Under the pieces are notes generated by a model. The model saw nothing but the letters and a program-made list of their open reading frames with translations. It did not search any database and was not told where the DNA came from. DNA of 64,000 nt from contig NZ_VLLG01000004.1 in NCBI RefSeq assembly GCF_007830125.1, positions 546,326 through 610,325 of the forward strand, in the 5' to 3' direction. Of this stretch, positions 52,341-61,054 are shown one piece after another. Position numbers and translations under genes: made by a program. The stretch is from Chitinophaga japonensis (GTDB lineage: Bacteria > Bacteroidota > Bacteroidia > Chitinophagales > Chitinophagaceae). Each line of letters opens with the position of its first letter. Position 1 is the first letter of the stretch.

Positions 52341-53336
52341 TTAAGATAGTTGAAGGGCATGGCGGCCCGGCGTATAACCAAAACGGCGCCGGAATGCCCG
52401 TATAAAGTTCTGCGAGCGATAGCCCAGCATGGCGGCGACCTGCTTCACGGGATATTGCTTGTCATGCACCAGCCGCAAAGCCAGGCGCATTTTTTCCTCT
52501 TGCCGGTGCTGCACCACCGAATGCCCGTAGAGTTGCCGGAAGCCTTTGTTGAGCTTATAGGCACTGATGCCAAAGCGGCGGACCAGCTCCCGCAGCTCCC
52601 ACTCCTTGCCGGTTTGCTGCAACAGGTCCGCTACTTGGTAGAGCACCCCGATCTCCTGCCAGTTGAGCCGGACGGCCGCATGCACCGGCTTTTCCTGTAA
52701 GGTCTGCAGGCCCGCCCGTACCAGTTGCTGCGCGCTGCCGGGCTGCCCCTCGCGGAGGGCGTCCAGCCAACGCAACAGGGTGATGTCGGCCATCCCGTTG
52801 TACAGCCCTAAGCGAGCGGGCAGGCCTCTCTCCACGCGTTGCAGGAAAGATGTAAGCAGTGGGGAGCCGGCAGCAAAGCGCTGGAGATAAGCGGGCGGGA
52901 GCATGATATCCGCAAAGGCATAAAGCTCCTGCTGGCCGATCTGCAGCTCCGCGGAAAAGTACGGGATATGCAGGAGGTTAAAACTCCTTTCGTGGAACAG
53001 CAGCCGGCCGGCCTGGGACAGGTACAACTGGTGGGAACGGGCCAGCGCAAAGCGGAAGATAATGCCCGGCTCGTCCAGCCATAGGAAAGTTTCCTGCTCC
53101 CGGGAGTAAAAATGGCCAAAGCGCACCCTGATATCCCCTTCCACCAGCTCCTGGAAAAGAAAAAAGCAATGGCTGCCGGCAGTGGCCACCACCTGGTGCA
53201 GGGCGCCGGGGAACAGGAGGCTATCCAGCAGCGGAGGGATATGCGCGCTGCATGGCAATGGGCCCCATTTATTGGAATACAGCCGATGGGTCATGGCAAA
53301 ACGGTTTTGGGTCCAGTTTGCGTTGAAAGAAAACAA
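52341..53336 (-). CDS. AraC family transcriptional regulator
   Basis: A 331-aa protein with a C-terminal double helix-turn-helix AraC domain (about 235-328): ISAYKLNKGFRQLYGHSVVQHRQEEKMRLALRLV, then YPVKQVAAMLGYRSQNFIRAFRRRFGYTPGRHAL. The N-terminal 230 residues look like the ligand or cupin-like domain of Bacteroidota AraC proteins, with no named ligand. It lies alone on the minus strand. Its own upstream region carries two perfect-looking direct repeats (site C), so it is a candidate for the protein that binds sites A, B and C (inference). Confidence 0.85.
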   Translation of the reverse strand: MFSFNANWTQNRFAMTHRLYSNKWGPLPCSAHIPPLLDSLLFPGALHQVVATAGSHCFFLFQELVEGDIRVRFGHFYSREQETFLWLDEPGIIFRFALARSHQLYLSQAGRLLFHERSFNLLHIPYFSAELQIGQQELYAFADIMLPPAYLQRFAAGSPLLTSFLQRVERGLPARLGLYNGMADITLLRWLDALREGQPGSAQQLVRAGLQTLQEKPVHAAVRLNWQEIGVLYQVADLLQQTGKEWELRELVRRFGISAYKLNKGFRQLYGHSVVQHRQEEKMRLALRLVHDKQYPVKQVAAMLGYRSQNFIRAFRRRFGYTPGRHALQLS

Positions 53337-53697
53337 GTGTCCCGCCTCAACAGGCAGAACATTTCCATCTCCTCAAAATAACAGACACAACCGGGTAGTC
53401 CTTCCCGGTGTGACCGGAAAATTCATCCATTGTATAGGACACTATAAATTTCCGCCGAAAATCCCGGATGCATGGTAGACTTTCGGACCAATTTTGGGTA
53501 GACTTTCGGACCAAAATCCGGTAATGGCCGGCAAACCCCGTCATTTTGCCCGCTAAAATTTGGCTAAACGGCAAATTTCCGTTATCTTCACTGGATTTTA
53601 ATAGTATGTTACTACACTGACGGAATGAATGCAACCTCAGATACTGCTAATAAACTACTAACTGATCACAATAATCATCATAAACGAATAAGGAACA
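53337..53697. promoter_or_regulatory. Divergent region between the AraC gene and the DEAD-box gene
   Basis: 361 bases. It holds site C (53474-53516) and a possible helicase promoter: TTTG at 53559-53562, 20 bases, then TATCTTCA at 53583-53590, giving a leader of about 100 bases. No coding frame looks genuine. Confidence 0.5.
53474..53516. promoter_or_regulatory. Tandem direct repeat, site C (GGTAGACTTTCGGACCAA twice)
   Basis: The 18-base sequence GGTAGACTTTCGGACCAA occurs at 53474 and again at 53497, a 23-base period. It lies 138 bases or more before the AraC start and 43-85 bases before the predicted -33 box of the helicase promoter. Same motif family as sites A and B. Confidence 0.6.
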
Positions 53698-54972
53698 TTG
53701 AACTTTCACGAATTTGGCTTTGACGACGACCTGCTGGACGGTATTTATGCGATGGGTTATGAAACCGCTACCCCTATACAGGAAAAGGTAATCCCCCCCA
53801 TCATTGAAGGCAGGGACATTATTGCATCCGCACAAACCGGCACCGGTAAAACTGCCGCATTCCTGCTACCCGTACTGCACAACCTGCTGACGTCTCCCAA
53901 CGATGAGCACAGCATCAACGCGATGGTCATTGTGCCCACCCGCGAGCTGGCTATCCAGATATCGCAGACGCTGGAAGGGCTTACCTATTACACCTCCATC
54001 AGCTCCATCGCCGTATATGGCGGCACCGGCGGCGCATCCTTTGCCGCGGAGAAAAAAGCATTGTCCGCCGGGGTAGATATCGTGATCTGCACCCCGGGCC
54101 GCATGATCGCCCACCTGAACATGGGCTATGTGAATGTAAAGCAACTGAAATACCTGGTGCTGGACGAGGCGGACCGCATGCTGGATATGGGCTTCCATGA
54201 CGATATCATCAAGATCATTTCTTACCTGCCCAAAGAAAGGCAGAACCTGATGTTCTCCGCCACCATGCCGCCCAAGATCAAGCAACTGGCGCTGAAGATC
54301 CTGCAAAACCCGGTGGGCATCGCCCTGGCCCTCAACAAGGCCCCGGAAAAGATCGTGCAGGAGGTATTCATGATCCAGGAACAGCAGAAGATAGGCCTGG
54401 TAAAACATGTGCTGTCCCAGAAGCAGTTTGACAGCGTGATCGTTTTCTGCTCCAGCAAACAGAATGTAAAGCAACTGTACGCGGCGCTGAAACAGGCCCG
54501 CTTCTCCATAGAAATGATCCACTCCGACCTGGAGCAGGACAAAAGGGAACAGGCCCTGCTGGACTTCAAGAACAAGAAGCTGAAGATACTGGTGGCCACG
54601 GACATCCTGAGCCGCGGCATCGATATAGAGGATATCGACCTGGTGATCAACTACGATGTGCCCAAAGACGCGGAGGATTATATTCACCGCATCGGCCGCA
54701 CGGCCCGCGCCGCCTCCGACGGTACCGCCTATACGTTTGTCAGCGGTAAGGAAATGGGCCGCTTTTCCCGGATAGAAAAGACCCTTGGCCGTCCCGTGCC
54801 CAGGGGTACGGTGCCCGAACAGTTCGGCCCCCCGCCTGCCGCCCGTCCTCCCCGTTCCGAACGCCCGGAAGGCAGGAATGGCAAGCGGCCCGGCGGCCAT
54901 AAGCCCGGCGATAAACAACGGTTCAAACGCAAATCGAAACCCAAGCCCAGGCAGCAACCCGGCACCCCGTAA
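53698..54972 (+). CDS. DEAD-box ATP-dependent RNA helicase
   Basis: A 424-aa protein that starts with TTG at 53698: an in-frame stop TAA lies 9 bases upstream (53689-53691), an AGGA precedes it, and the next ATG would cut into the Q motif (TATPIQ). The motifs are in order: AQTGTGKT (45-52, K51), PTRELA, TPGR, DEAD (D156-D159), SAT, ILVATDILSRGIDIEDI and HRIGRTARA. The C-terminal tail is basic and Pro/Arg/Gly/Lys-rich, as in RNA helicases that work on ribosomes or structured mRNA. The stop TAA lies in an AT-rich heptamer repeat. Confidence 0.95.
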   Translation: MNFHEFGFDDDLLDGIYAMGYETATPIQEKVIPPIIEGRDIIASAQTGTGKTAAFLLPVLHNLLTSPNDEHSINAMVIVPTRELAIQISQTLEGLTYYTSISSIAVYGGTGGASFAAEKKALSAGVDIVICTPGRMIAHLNMGYVNVKQLKYLVLDEADRMLDMGFHDDIIKIISYLPKERQNLMFSATMPPKIKQLALKILQNPVGIALALNKAPEKIVQEVFMIQEQQKIGLVKHVLSQKQFDSVIVFCSSKQNVKQLYAALKQARFSIEMIHSDLEQDKREQALLDFKNKKLKILVATDILSRGIDIEDIDLVINYDVPKDAEDYIHRIGRTARAASDGTAYTFVSGKEMGRFSRIEKTLGRPVPRGTVPEQFGPPPAARPPRSERPEGRNGKRPGGHKPGDKQRFKRKSKPKPRQQPGTP

Positions 54973-55068
54973 TAATTAAAAATTAAGAATTAATAATTCT
55001 CGTAACAGGAGCGTCTCAATGCAACACCGGCCTTACGATTATTAATTATTAATTCTTAATTATTCATT
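54970..55068. repeat. AT-rich inverted heptamer repeat between convergent genes
   Basis: The left arm (54970-55005, units such as ATAATTA, AAAATTA, AGAATTA) and the right arm (55032-55068) are nearly complementary, with a four-base indel, around a loop of about 26 bases. The stop codons of the helicase (TAA) and the S1 protein (TAA at 55062-55060) both lie in the arms. It can act as a bidirectional terminator. Confidence 0.7.
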
Positions 55069-55896
55069 GCTAATCAACTGTATCCCGCTCTTGGTAAAAG
55101 TGATCAACTGCTGCTTGTACAGGCTCCCGGCAGCCATTTTGAAGGTCTTTTTGCTCATGCCGAAAAAGGCGTAGATCTCGTCCGGGTCGGATTTATCATG
55201 ATAGGGCAGGTAGCCGTTGTTCTCCCGCAGCAGGCGCAGTATTTTGGCGCCTTCGTCCTCCACTCTTTTGTAGCCGGCCTGCCCCGGAGCCACATCTATC
55301 TTGTTGCCGGCCTTGATGTTTTTGACAAAGCCGGGTAGGCGCTCGCCGATATCGAGGGGCCGGAATACGTCATTGAAATGCAGCAGGCCGGTATGCTGCC
55401 CGTTGATGATCACCACGTAACCAATGTCGGTACGCCGGTACACGATCAGCTCCACGGGGTCCATTTCCTTTACGGCAAGGGTTTCATTACTGAGATAGGG
55501 ATCGATCTTTTCTGTAGCGGCCAGGCGCCCGCTGAGGTTATCGATATAGATCCGCACCAGGTACTCCTGCCCTTTATGCATGCGGGACAACTGCTGGGAT
55601 TTGGGCACAAAAAGGTCCTTCATCAGCCCCCAGTCCAGGAAAGCACCCTGGTCCGTCACGTCCACCGCCTTCAGCAGGAGGATGTCGCCCGCCACGCCTT
55701 TGGGCTTTTCCGTGGTGGCGATCAGCCGGTTCTCGGAATCATGATAAAGGAACACCTCCAGTTCGTCGCCCGGTGATGTGCCGGCCGGCACGTATCTTTT
55801 GGGCAACAGGATCTCCTGGTCGCCGCCGTCCAGGAACACCCCGAAATCTGCGGCTTTCTTTACTTTCAGCTTGTTATAGGCGCCAATCTTTATCAT
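55060..55896 (-). CDS. S1 RNA-binding domain protein of the CvfB type
   Basis: A 278-aa protein with N-terminal S1-like barrels (IGAYNKLKVKKAADFGVFLDGGDQEILLPKRYVP; VDVTDQGAFLDWGLMKDLFVPKSQ) and a C-terminal winged-helix region (LRENNGYLPYHDKSDPDEIYAFFGMSKKTFKMAAGSLYKQQLI). This is the arrangement of CvfB/YitL proteins, RNA-binding regulators of unknown precise target. The TACATTTG promoter box is only 5 bases before the ATG, so the mRNA may be almost leaderless. It faces the RNA helicase gene, a fitting RNA-related neighbour. Confidence 0.9.
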   Translation of the reverse strand: MIKIGAYNKLKVKKAADFGVFLDGGDQEILLPKRYVPAGTSPGDELEVFLYHDSENRLIATTEKPKGVAGDILLLKAVDVTDQGAFLDWGLMKDLFVPKSQQLSRMHKGQEYLVRIYIDNLSGRLAATEKIDPYLSNETLAVKEMDPVELIVYRRTDIGYVVIINGQHTGLLHFNDVFRPLDIGERLPGFVKNIKAGNKIDVAPGQAGYKRVEDEGAKILRLLRENNGYLPYHDKSDPDEIYAFFGMSKKTFKMAAGSLYKQQLITFTKSGIQLISNE

Positions 55897-55901
55897 AGCG
55901 G

Positions 55902-55909
55902 CAAATGTA
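55902..55909 (-). promoter_or_regulatory. -7 promoter box (TACATTTG) of the S1 protein gene
   Basis: An exact match to TAnnTTTG on the minus strand, ending 5 bases before the start codon, which predicts a leaderless or nearly leaderless transcript. Confidence 0.6.
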
Positions 55910-55983
55910 CGATAAAAAAAAAGCCTGCTGACATAGGGCTGTCACTACCCCGTCTTTCCTTTGTATCACAAAACCACTACTCT

Positions 55984-56520
55984 ATGTTACACGCTACCAT
56001 TACCACTGCCGCTCCTGCCGCCTCCCTGGCCTCATTGACCCGCGATTACGCTGTTTACAACGAATGGGCCAACCAGCAACTGGTGGACTGGCTGCAGGCC
56101 AAGCCCGCCCACCTGGCAGACGAGGCCGTGCCCTCCAGCTTTGCCGGCATCAAACAGACCCTGTTCCATATCTGGCAGGTACAGAGCTTCTGGCTGGGCG
56201 CCCTGCAGGGCAGGGAGCCGGAAATTGCCTATGGCGCCGTTTTCATGGGCAGTGTGGAGGACGTGTATGCCGATATTCTGCAGCAATCCGCCGCCTTTAC
56301 CAGCTATATCCGGTCGCTGGGCGACGAGGAGCTGGAGGAGATCTGCTATGTGGACATTCCTTTTGTAGGGGAAGTGATGCGCCCCGTGTTCGAGATCGTG
56401 CAGCATACCATGAACCACAGCAGCTACCACCGCGGGCAGCTCATTACCATCGGGCACCAACTGGGCTGGCACGATGCGCCGATGACGGATTACATGTTCT
56501 ACCTGCTGCGGGTCAAATAG
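55984..56520 (+). CDS. DinB family (DinB_2) protein
   Basis: A 178-aa helical protein with a DinB-like four-helix bundle. The metal-site His residues appear in TLFHIWQVQSFWLGALQ (about 58-74) and VQHTMNHSSYHRGQLITIGHQLG (about 141-163). Such proteins resemble bacillithiol or mycothiol transferases; the Bacteroidota members have no assigned reaction. It is cytoplasmic. A near match to the -7 box (TTCCTTTG, 55955-55962) lies 21 bases upstream. The next gene follows after 64 bases and may be in the same transcript. Confidence 0.85.
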   Translation: MLHATITTAAPAASLASLTRDYAVYNEWANQQLVDWLQAKPAHLADEAVPSSFAGIKQTLFHIWQVQSFWLGALQGREPEIAYGAVFMGSVEDVYADILQQSAAFTSYIRSLGDEELEEICYVDIPFVGEVMRPVFEIVQHTMNHSSYHRGQLITIGHQLGWHDAPMTDYMFYLLRVK

Positions 56521-56584
56521 CGGACCCTGCAGCCGGGTTACAAGGGAGCTGCGCTAGCTTTACCTGTAAATAAGACTACGCGCT

Positions 56585-58033
56585 ATGAACTACCCTTCGT
56601 TAACCACCACCGGTTTCCTGGAACAACTGGAAACCCTGCTCCGCACCTTTGACTGCCACCGCTACCCTGCCGGGCATATGCCCCGGTACGACTGGAAAAA
56701 ACTGGTAGAAGCAGGCGTGGTGTTACCCATCATCCCGAAGCACCTGGGCGGCAGGGGCAGCCACGAAGAGGTTTGCCACATCATCCGTAAGGCGGCCTAC
56801 TACAATGTATCCCTGGCTATTTATATCAACATTACCGGGTTGCTGTTCATCCGCAACGTGATGAACCACGGCAGCCCGCAGATCCGGCAGGAATTCCTGG
56901 ACGACCTGTATGAACATGCCGCGCTGGGCGGCTTTGCCGTTACGGACCCTGTATCCGGATCGGACCCTACGCTGATGCAGGCCTTCTATGAAAAAGTGGA
57001 GGGCGGGTACCGGGTGACCGGGCGCAAACACTGGCAGGCTTTCAGCAAAACGGCCGACTGGTGGCTGATCATGGCCCGGGAAGCCGGCGACCGGGCCGGC
57101 GAGTTCAACGGCTTTATCCACCGGCGGGCCAATGGCGGCTTTGACACCCTGCAGCTCTACTCCCCCGCAGGCACCCGCCTGATCGACTACGGGATGAACA
57201 AAATGAATGTCTTTATTCCTGATCATGCCCGGCTGGCGGTGGACCATATGTCCTTTACCATGCTACTGGAGCTGATCGGCGCGGCCTGGTCCCAGTGGGC
57301 CGCCATCGCCTGCGGCTTCCTGGAAAGGATCTACGCGGAGGCCCTGGCCTATGTGCAAAGCCGGCCCACCGCCGGCGGCACCGTAATGGACATCGGCTAC
57401 GTGCAGTACCGCCTGGGCGTCATGGCGGCCGCCAGCCAGGTGTGCCAGGCGCTGTACCTGTATGTGCTGCACCAGACGGACTGCGTGCAAAGCGAGATCC
57501 GGGACATCTTCGTGGTGCGCGCCGTAAAAACGCTGGCATCGGACCTGATGCTGGACGCCGCCCTGCACTACCAGCAACTGTGCGGCGGCGAGGGCTACCG
57601 CTATCATGTTTCCAGCAATATTGCCGCCCAGGCCATGCAGGACGCCCGGGGCTTTTCCATACTGGGCGGCTCCAATGACATGATCTACCCGCTGATCACC
57701 CGGCATTTCCTGGACGCCTGCGGCGAACAGGGGCATCTTACCTTCTTTTCCATGCTGGGCAGCTTTCCCCATACGGCCCCTTCCGCCCGCTATATTGCCG
57801 CCTATGCGCCCGCGCTGGAAAAAATGCCGGAGGGCCATGCGGAAATGGTATTGTACGGTAAGGTGCTGGCGCGCCTTTTCGGCATAACGGCCATTACCCT
57901 GTACAGCGCGGAAATGGAACTAACGGAGGCCAATACACGTAGCGCTATCGCATGCTGCGTGGCCGGCATTGCAGGTATCATAGCGGAACTGGCTGCGACA
58001 GCAGTAATGGTGGAGGTCAGCGGAAAAAAATAG
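56585..58033 (+). CDS. Acyl-CoA dehydrogenase-like protein
   Basis: A 482-aa protein with the acyl-CoA dehydrogenase layout: helical N terminus (WKKLVEAGVVLPIIPKHLGGRGSHEEV), middle beta domain (GGFAVTDPVSGSDPTLMQAFYEKVEGGYRVTGRKHWQAFSKTADWWLIMAR) and a helical C terminus with CGGEGYRYHVSSNIAAQAMQDARG. At the usual catalytic Glu position before G[TS]N the sequence reads ILGGSNDMI, with Gly in place of Glu, so it may use another base or a different chemistry. It heads a run with a hotdog protein and two KAS III genes and may act on the same acyl chain (inference). Confidence 0.8.
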   Translation: MNYPSLTTTGFLEQLETLLRTFDCHRYPAGHMPRYDWKKLVEAGVVLPIIPKHLGGRGSHEEVCHIIRKAAYYNVSLAIYINITGLLFIRNVMNHGSPQIRQEFLDDLYEHAALGGFAVTDPVSGSDPTLMQAFYEKVEGGYRVTGRKHWQAFSKTADWWLIMAREAGDRAGEFNGFIHRRANGGFDTLQLYSPAGTRLIDYGMNKMNVFIPDHARLAVDHMSFTMLLELIGAAWSQWAAIACGFLERIYAEALAYVQSRPTAGGTVMDIGYVQYRLGVMAAASQVCQALYLYVLHQTDCVQSEIRDIFVVRAVKTLASDLMLDAALHYQQLCGGEGYRYHVSSNIAAQAMQDARGFSILGGSNDMIYPLITRHFLDACGEQGHLTFFSMLGSFPHTAPSARYIAAYAPALEKMPEGHAEMVLYGKVLARLFGITAITLYSAEMELTEANTRSAIACCVAGIAGIIAELAATAVMVEVSGKK

Positions 58034-58097
58034 CACATGCGTTTCAGTAGCAGCACAGGATATTAATTTTGTACCTGTAAACGGACAGCAAACCATT

Positions 58098-58964
58098 ATG
58101 GACACCGGTGCCCTCCATACCCCAGCCGCCTATGCCGGTTATCTTGCGGAGCAAGCCCCATTCCTGCAACTGCCGCAGCATGAAATCACGCGCAACGGCG
58201 AGACCCTTTCCGTACAACTGGGCAGGGCCGGCGATTACCGCCTGCAGGACTTCACGGACCTGATGCTGGTAACCGGCACCCTGGGTGCGCTGAACCTGGC
58301 CCTGCTCCATGCGGAAGAAGCCAAAGGATACATCCTGATGGAGCGCCTGCGGCTGGTGCGCTACGGCACGGAACACAATAACAGTACGCTGCACGCGGCG
58401 GTGACCAGCACCCGGCTGTCCGGCCGGAAAGGACAGGGCATCGCGCATATCAGCAACGATGCCGGGCAGCAGCTTTACTGCATGACCACGGGCTACCATA
58501 TTTTCAGCACGGCGGATTTTGCGCGGCTGTTTGCCCAGCACCGGCGCGTGGAAACGCCGGGCATGGAGCAGGACACCGTGCTGCCGGCGGTGGAAAACCG
58601 TTATACGGCCGATCCCTGCGTGTACCGGACCCATATAGCGCCTTTTACCCACCGGCATTGCCTGGGGCATTTTCCCGGCTACCCCTGCGTGCCCGCCTCC
58701 TTCGTGATGCGCTGCCTGCTGGGCGGAATGCTGGAATGGCTGAAGCGGTATGCGCCGGTGAGCGCGGACCAACTGGTATTTGACAACGTGGAAATATTCA
58801 CCGCCCGGATGATGCCGGTAGCAACGGCCCTGGCCGGCGCCGTGCAGGTATTGCACACTTCCCGGCGGTCCTATAAGTTCATTGTTAACCTGGAACAGGC
58901 GACAGATGCCGCCATCATTTACGGACACTATATCATCGACTTACAGAGTATGCCTTTATGCTAA
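58098..58964 (+). CDS. Hotdog-fold protein with FabZ-like motif
   Basis: A 288-aa protein that I read as a double hotdog. The N-terminal half (about 30-150) has the length of a hotdog domain without a catalytic motif (LQDFTDLMLVTGTLGALNLALL). The C-terminal half has HFPGYPCVPASFVMRCLLGG at 191-210, matching the HFPGxPxxPG helix of FabZ/FabA-type hydroxyacyl dehydratases, with Ala where FabZ has Gly. It has no signal peptide. Position between the acyl-CoA dehydrogenase-like gene and two KAS III genes suggests a dehydratase or acyl-binding step in a small fatty-acyl or polyketide pathway (inference). Confidence 0.6.
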   Translation: MDTGALHTPAAYAGYLAEQAPFLQLPQHEITRNGETLSVQLGRAGDYRLQDFTDLMLVTGTLGALNLALLHAEEAKGYILMERLRLVRYGTEHNNSTLHAAVTSTRLSGRKGQGIAHISNDAGQQLYCMTTGYHIFSTADFARLFAQHRRVETPGMEQDTVLPAVENRYTADPCVYRTHIAPFTHRHCLGHFPGYPCVPASFVMRCLLGGMLEWLKRYAPVSADQLVFDNVEIFTARMMPVATALAGAVQVLHTSRRSYKFIVNLEQATDAAIIYGHYIIDLQSMPLC

Positions 58965-59010
58965 CGTTATGAGCGCTGTGTAACCACTAACCATTTAAAT
59001 ATTGCTGACT

Positions 59011-60000
59011 ATGAAACCTATCACGGCTGCTATTACGGCAGTGGGAGGATATGTGCCTGAGTATATCCTCACCAACCATGAGCTGGAACAAATGGTAGAT
59101 ACTTCCGACGAATGGATCACCGCCCGTTTTGGCATTAAGGAAAGGCGCATATTGAAGGGCATGGACAAAGGCACTTCCGACCTGTGCACGCCTGTAGCCC
59201 TGGAAATATGCGAGCGGCGCGGCATCCGGCCGGATGAAATTGAAGTGCTGATACTGTCCACCGCCACGCCGGACCGGATCACGCCATCCACCTCGCTCAT
59301 CGTCATGAACAAGATCGGCGCGCGCAATGCCTGGGGGCTGGACATCAACGCCGCCTGCTCCGGCTTCCTGTGCGCGCTGGACATTGGCGCCAGCTTTATT
59401 GAAAGCGGCCGTTATAAAAACGTGATGGTGATCAGCGGCGACAAAATGAGCGCGGTGGTGGACTACACGGACCGCACCACCTGCGTGCTGTTTGGCGATG
59501 GCGCGGGCGGCGTGCTGCTGGAGCCCGCCGGCAACGGTTATGGCGTAAAGGACGTGCTGCTGCGCAGCGACGTAAGCGACATAGACGGCCTGCACATCAA
59601 GGCCGGCGGCTCCGCACGCCCGGCTACCAGCGCTACGGTAGACAGGCGGGAGCATTACGTGCAGATGAACGGCAAGACCGTGCTGAAATATGCCATACCC
59701 GGCATGATCAGGGCCGTACAGGACCTGATGGCCCGCAACCAACTGCAAATAACGGACATTGACTGGCTGGTGCCGCACCAGGCCAACAAACGCATCCTGG
59801 AAATGGTGGCCCGGGAGCTGGGCATCCCGCAGGAGAAGGTGATGATGAACATCCACCGCTATGGCAACACCTCCGCCGGCACCGTGCCCCTGTGCCTGTG
59901 GGACTACCGGCAGCAGCTAAAAAAAGGCGACAAGCTGGTGCTGGTGGCTATCGGCGCCGGGTTTATCTGGGGCGCCAGCTATATTACCTGGGGCCTGTGA
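59011..60000 (+). CDS. 3-oxoacyl-ACP synthase III family protein (copy 1)
   Basis: Started at the ATG at 59011 (MKPITAAITAVGGYVPE); an in-frame TTG lies 9 bases upstream. The 329-aa protein has the complete KAS III catalytic triad: C116 (DINAACSGFL), H256 (LVPHQANKR) and N286 (RYGNTSAG). KAS III enzymes condense an acyl-CoA with malonyl-ACP to start fatty acid synthesis, and relatives make esters or special metabolites. A second copy follows after 25 bases, with catalytic residues at the same positions. No acyl carrier protein gene was seen nearby. Confidence 0.93.
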   Translation: MKPITAAITAVGGYVPEYILTNHELEQMVDTSDEWITARFGIKERRILKGMDKGTSDLCTPVALEICERRGIRPDEIEVLILSTATPDRITPSTSLIVMNKIGARNAWGLDINAACSGFLCALDIGASFIESGRYKNVMVISGDKMSAVVDYTDRTTCVLFGDGAGGVLLEPAGNGYGVKDVLLRSDVSDIDGLHIKAGGSARPATSATVDRREHYVQMNGKTVLKYAIPGMIRAVQDLMARNQLQITDIDWLVPHQANKRILEMVARELGIPQEKVMMNIHRYGNTSAGTVPLCLWDYRQQLKKGDKLVLVAIGAGFIWGASYITWGL

Positions 60001-60025
60001 TGATCTTTCAACCAAATCTCTTTTT

Positions 60026-61054
60026 ATGGATAAAATAACAGCGGCCATTACCGCGGTGGGCGGCTATGTGCCGGAAGACCTCCTCACCAACCGGGAGCTG
60101 GAGGAAATGGCGCAGGTATCGGACGAATGGATCGTGTCCCGCTCCGGTATCCGGGAAAGAAGGATACTCAAAGGCGAAGGCAAGGCCACTTCCGATATAT
60201 GCGTACCTGTAGCACTGGAAATATGCCGCAAGCGCGGCATCTCCCCGGATGCCATCGAGGCCCTGATAGTGGCCACCATTACGCCGGACATGCCCATGCC
60301 CTGTACGGCCAACATCGTGACGGACAAAATAGGGGCGCGCAATGCCTGGGGCATAGACGTAAATGCCGCCTGTGCCGGCTTCCTCTACGCCATGGACATC
60401 GGCGCCCGCTTTATTGAAAGCGGCCGTTACCGGAATGTAATGGTGATAGGCGCGGATAAAATGAGCGCGGTGATCGACTATACGGACAAGACCACCTGCA
60501 GCATTTTCGGGGACGGGGGCGGCGGCGTACTGCTGGAGCCTAACCACGAAGGATACGGGGTGCTGGACAGCATCCTGCAAACGGATGGCAGCGGCGCGCG
60601 ATACCTGTACATCAAGGCCGGCGGCTCCGCCCTGCCGGCCAATGCAGCTACCGTGGGCGAGCGCGCGCATTACGTGTACATGAACGGCGGCCCCATTTAC
60701 AAGCAGGCCGTGCACTCCCTGGAGAAGGTGGCGCGGGAGCTGATGGACCGGAACGGGTTAACCGTGCAGGATATATCCTGGCTGGTGCCGCACCAGGCCA
60801 ACAAACGCATTGTGGACGCCGTATCCCGGCAACTGGGCATTGCCACGGAAAAGGTGATGCTGAACGTGGACCGTTACGGCAATACCACCGCAGGCACCAT
60901 CCCGCTCTGCATGTGGGATTATGAGCACCAGCTCAGGAAGAACGACAAGCTGGTGCTGGCTACTTTCGGAGCAGGCTTTATGTGGGGCAGCAGCTATATC
61001 CGCTGGGCATACGACGGCGACGCCGTTACTGCGCCAGGTAGCCGCCATCAATAG
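60026..61054 (+). CDS. 3-oxoacyl-ACP synthase III family protein (copy 2)
   Basis: A 342-aa protein aligned to copy 1 without a gap to at least residue 290, with the triad at the same numbers: C116 (DVNAACAGFL), H256 (LVPHQANKR) and N286 (RYGNTTAG). By eye about two thirds of positions agree, so the pair arose by tandem duplication. The C-terminal tail (AYDGDAVTAPGSRHQ) extends beyond copy 1 and overlaps the convergent SDR gene by 29 bases. The two may work as a heterodimer or on different acyl starters (inference). Confidence 0.93.
   Translation: MDKITAAITAVGGYVPEDLLTNRELEEMAQVSDEWIVSRSGIRERRILKGEGKATSDICVPVALEICRKRGISPDAIEALIVATITPDMPMPCTANIVTDKIGARNAWGIDVNAACAGFLYAMDIGARFIESGRYRNVMVIGADKMSAVIDYTDKTTCSIFGDGGGGVLLEPNHEGYGVLDSILQTDGSGARYLYIKAGGSALPANAATVGERAHYVYMNGGPIYKQAVHSLEKVARELMDRNGLTVQDISWLVPHQANKRIVDAVSRQLGIATEKVMLNVDRYGNTTAGTIPLCMWDYEHQLRKNDKLVLATFGAGFMWGSSYIRWAYDGDAVTAPGSRHQ

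Noticed and set aside
53866..54957. A 363-codon open frame on the minus strand
   Set aside because: It is antisense to the DEAD-box helicase, whose motifs are complete; the translation is His/Gln/Gly-rich as in other shadow frames here.
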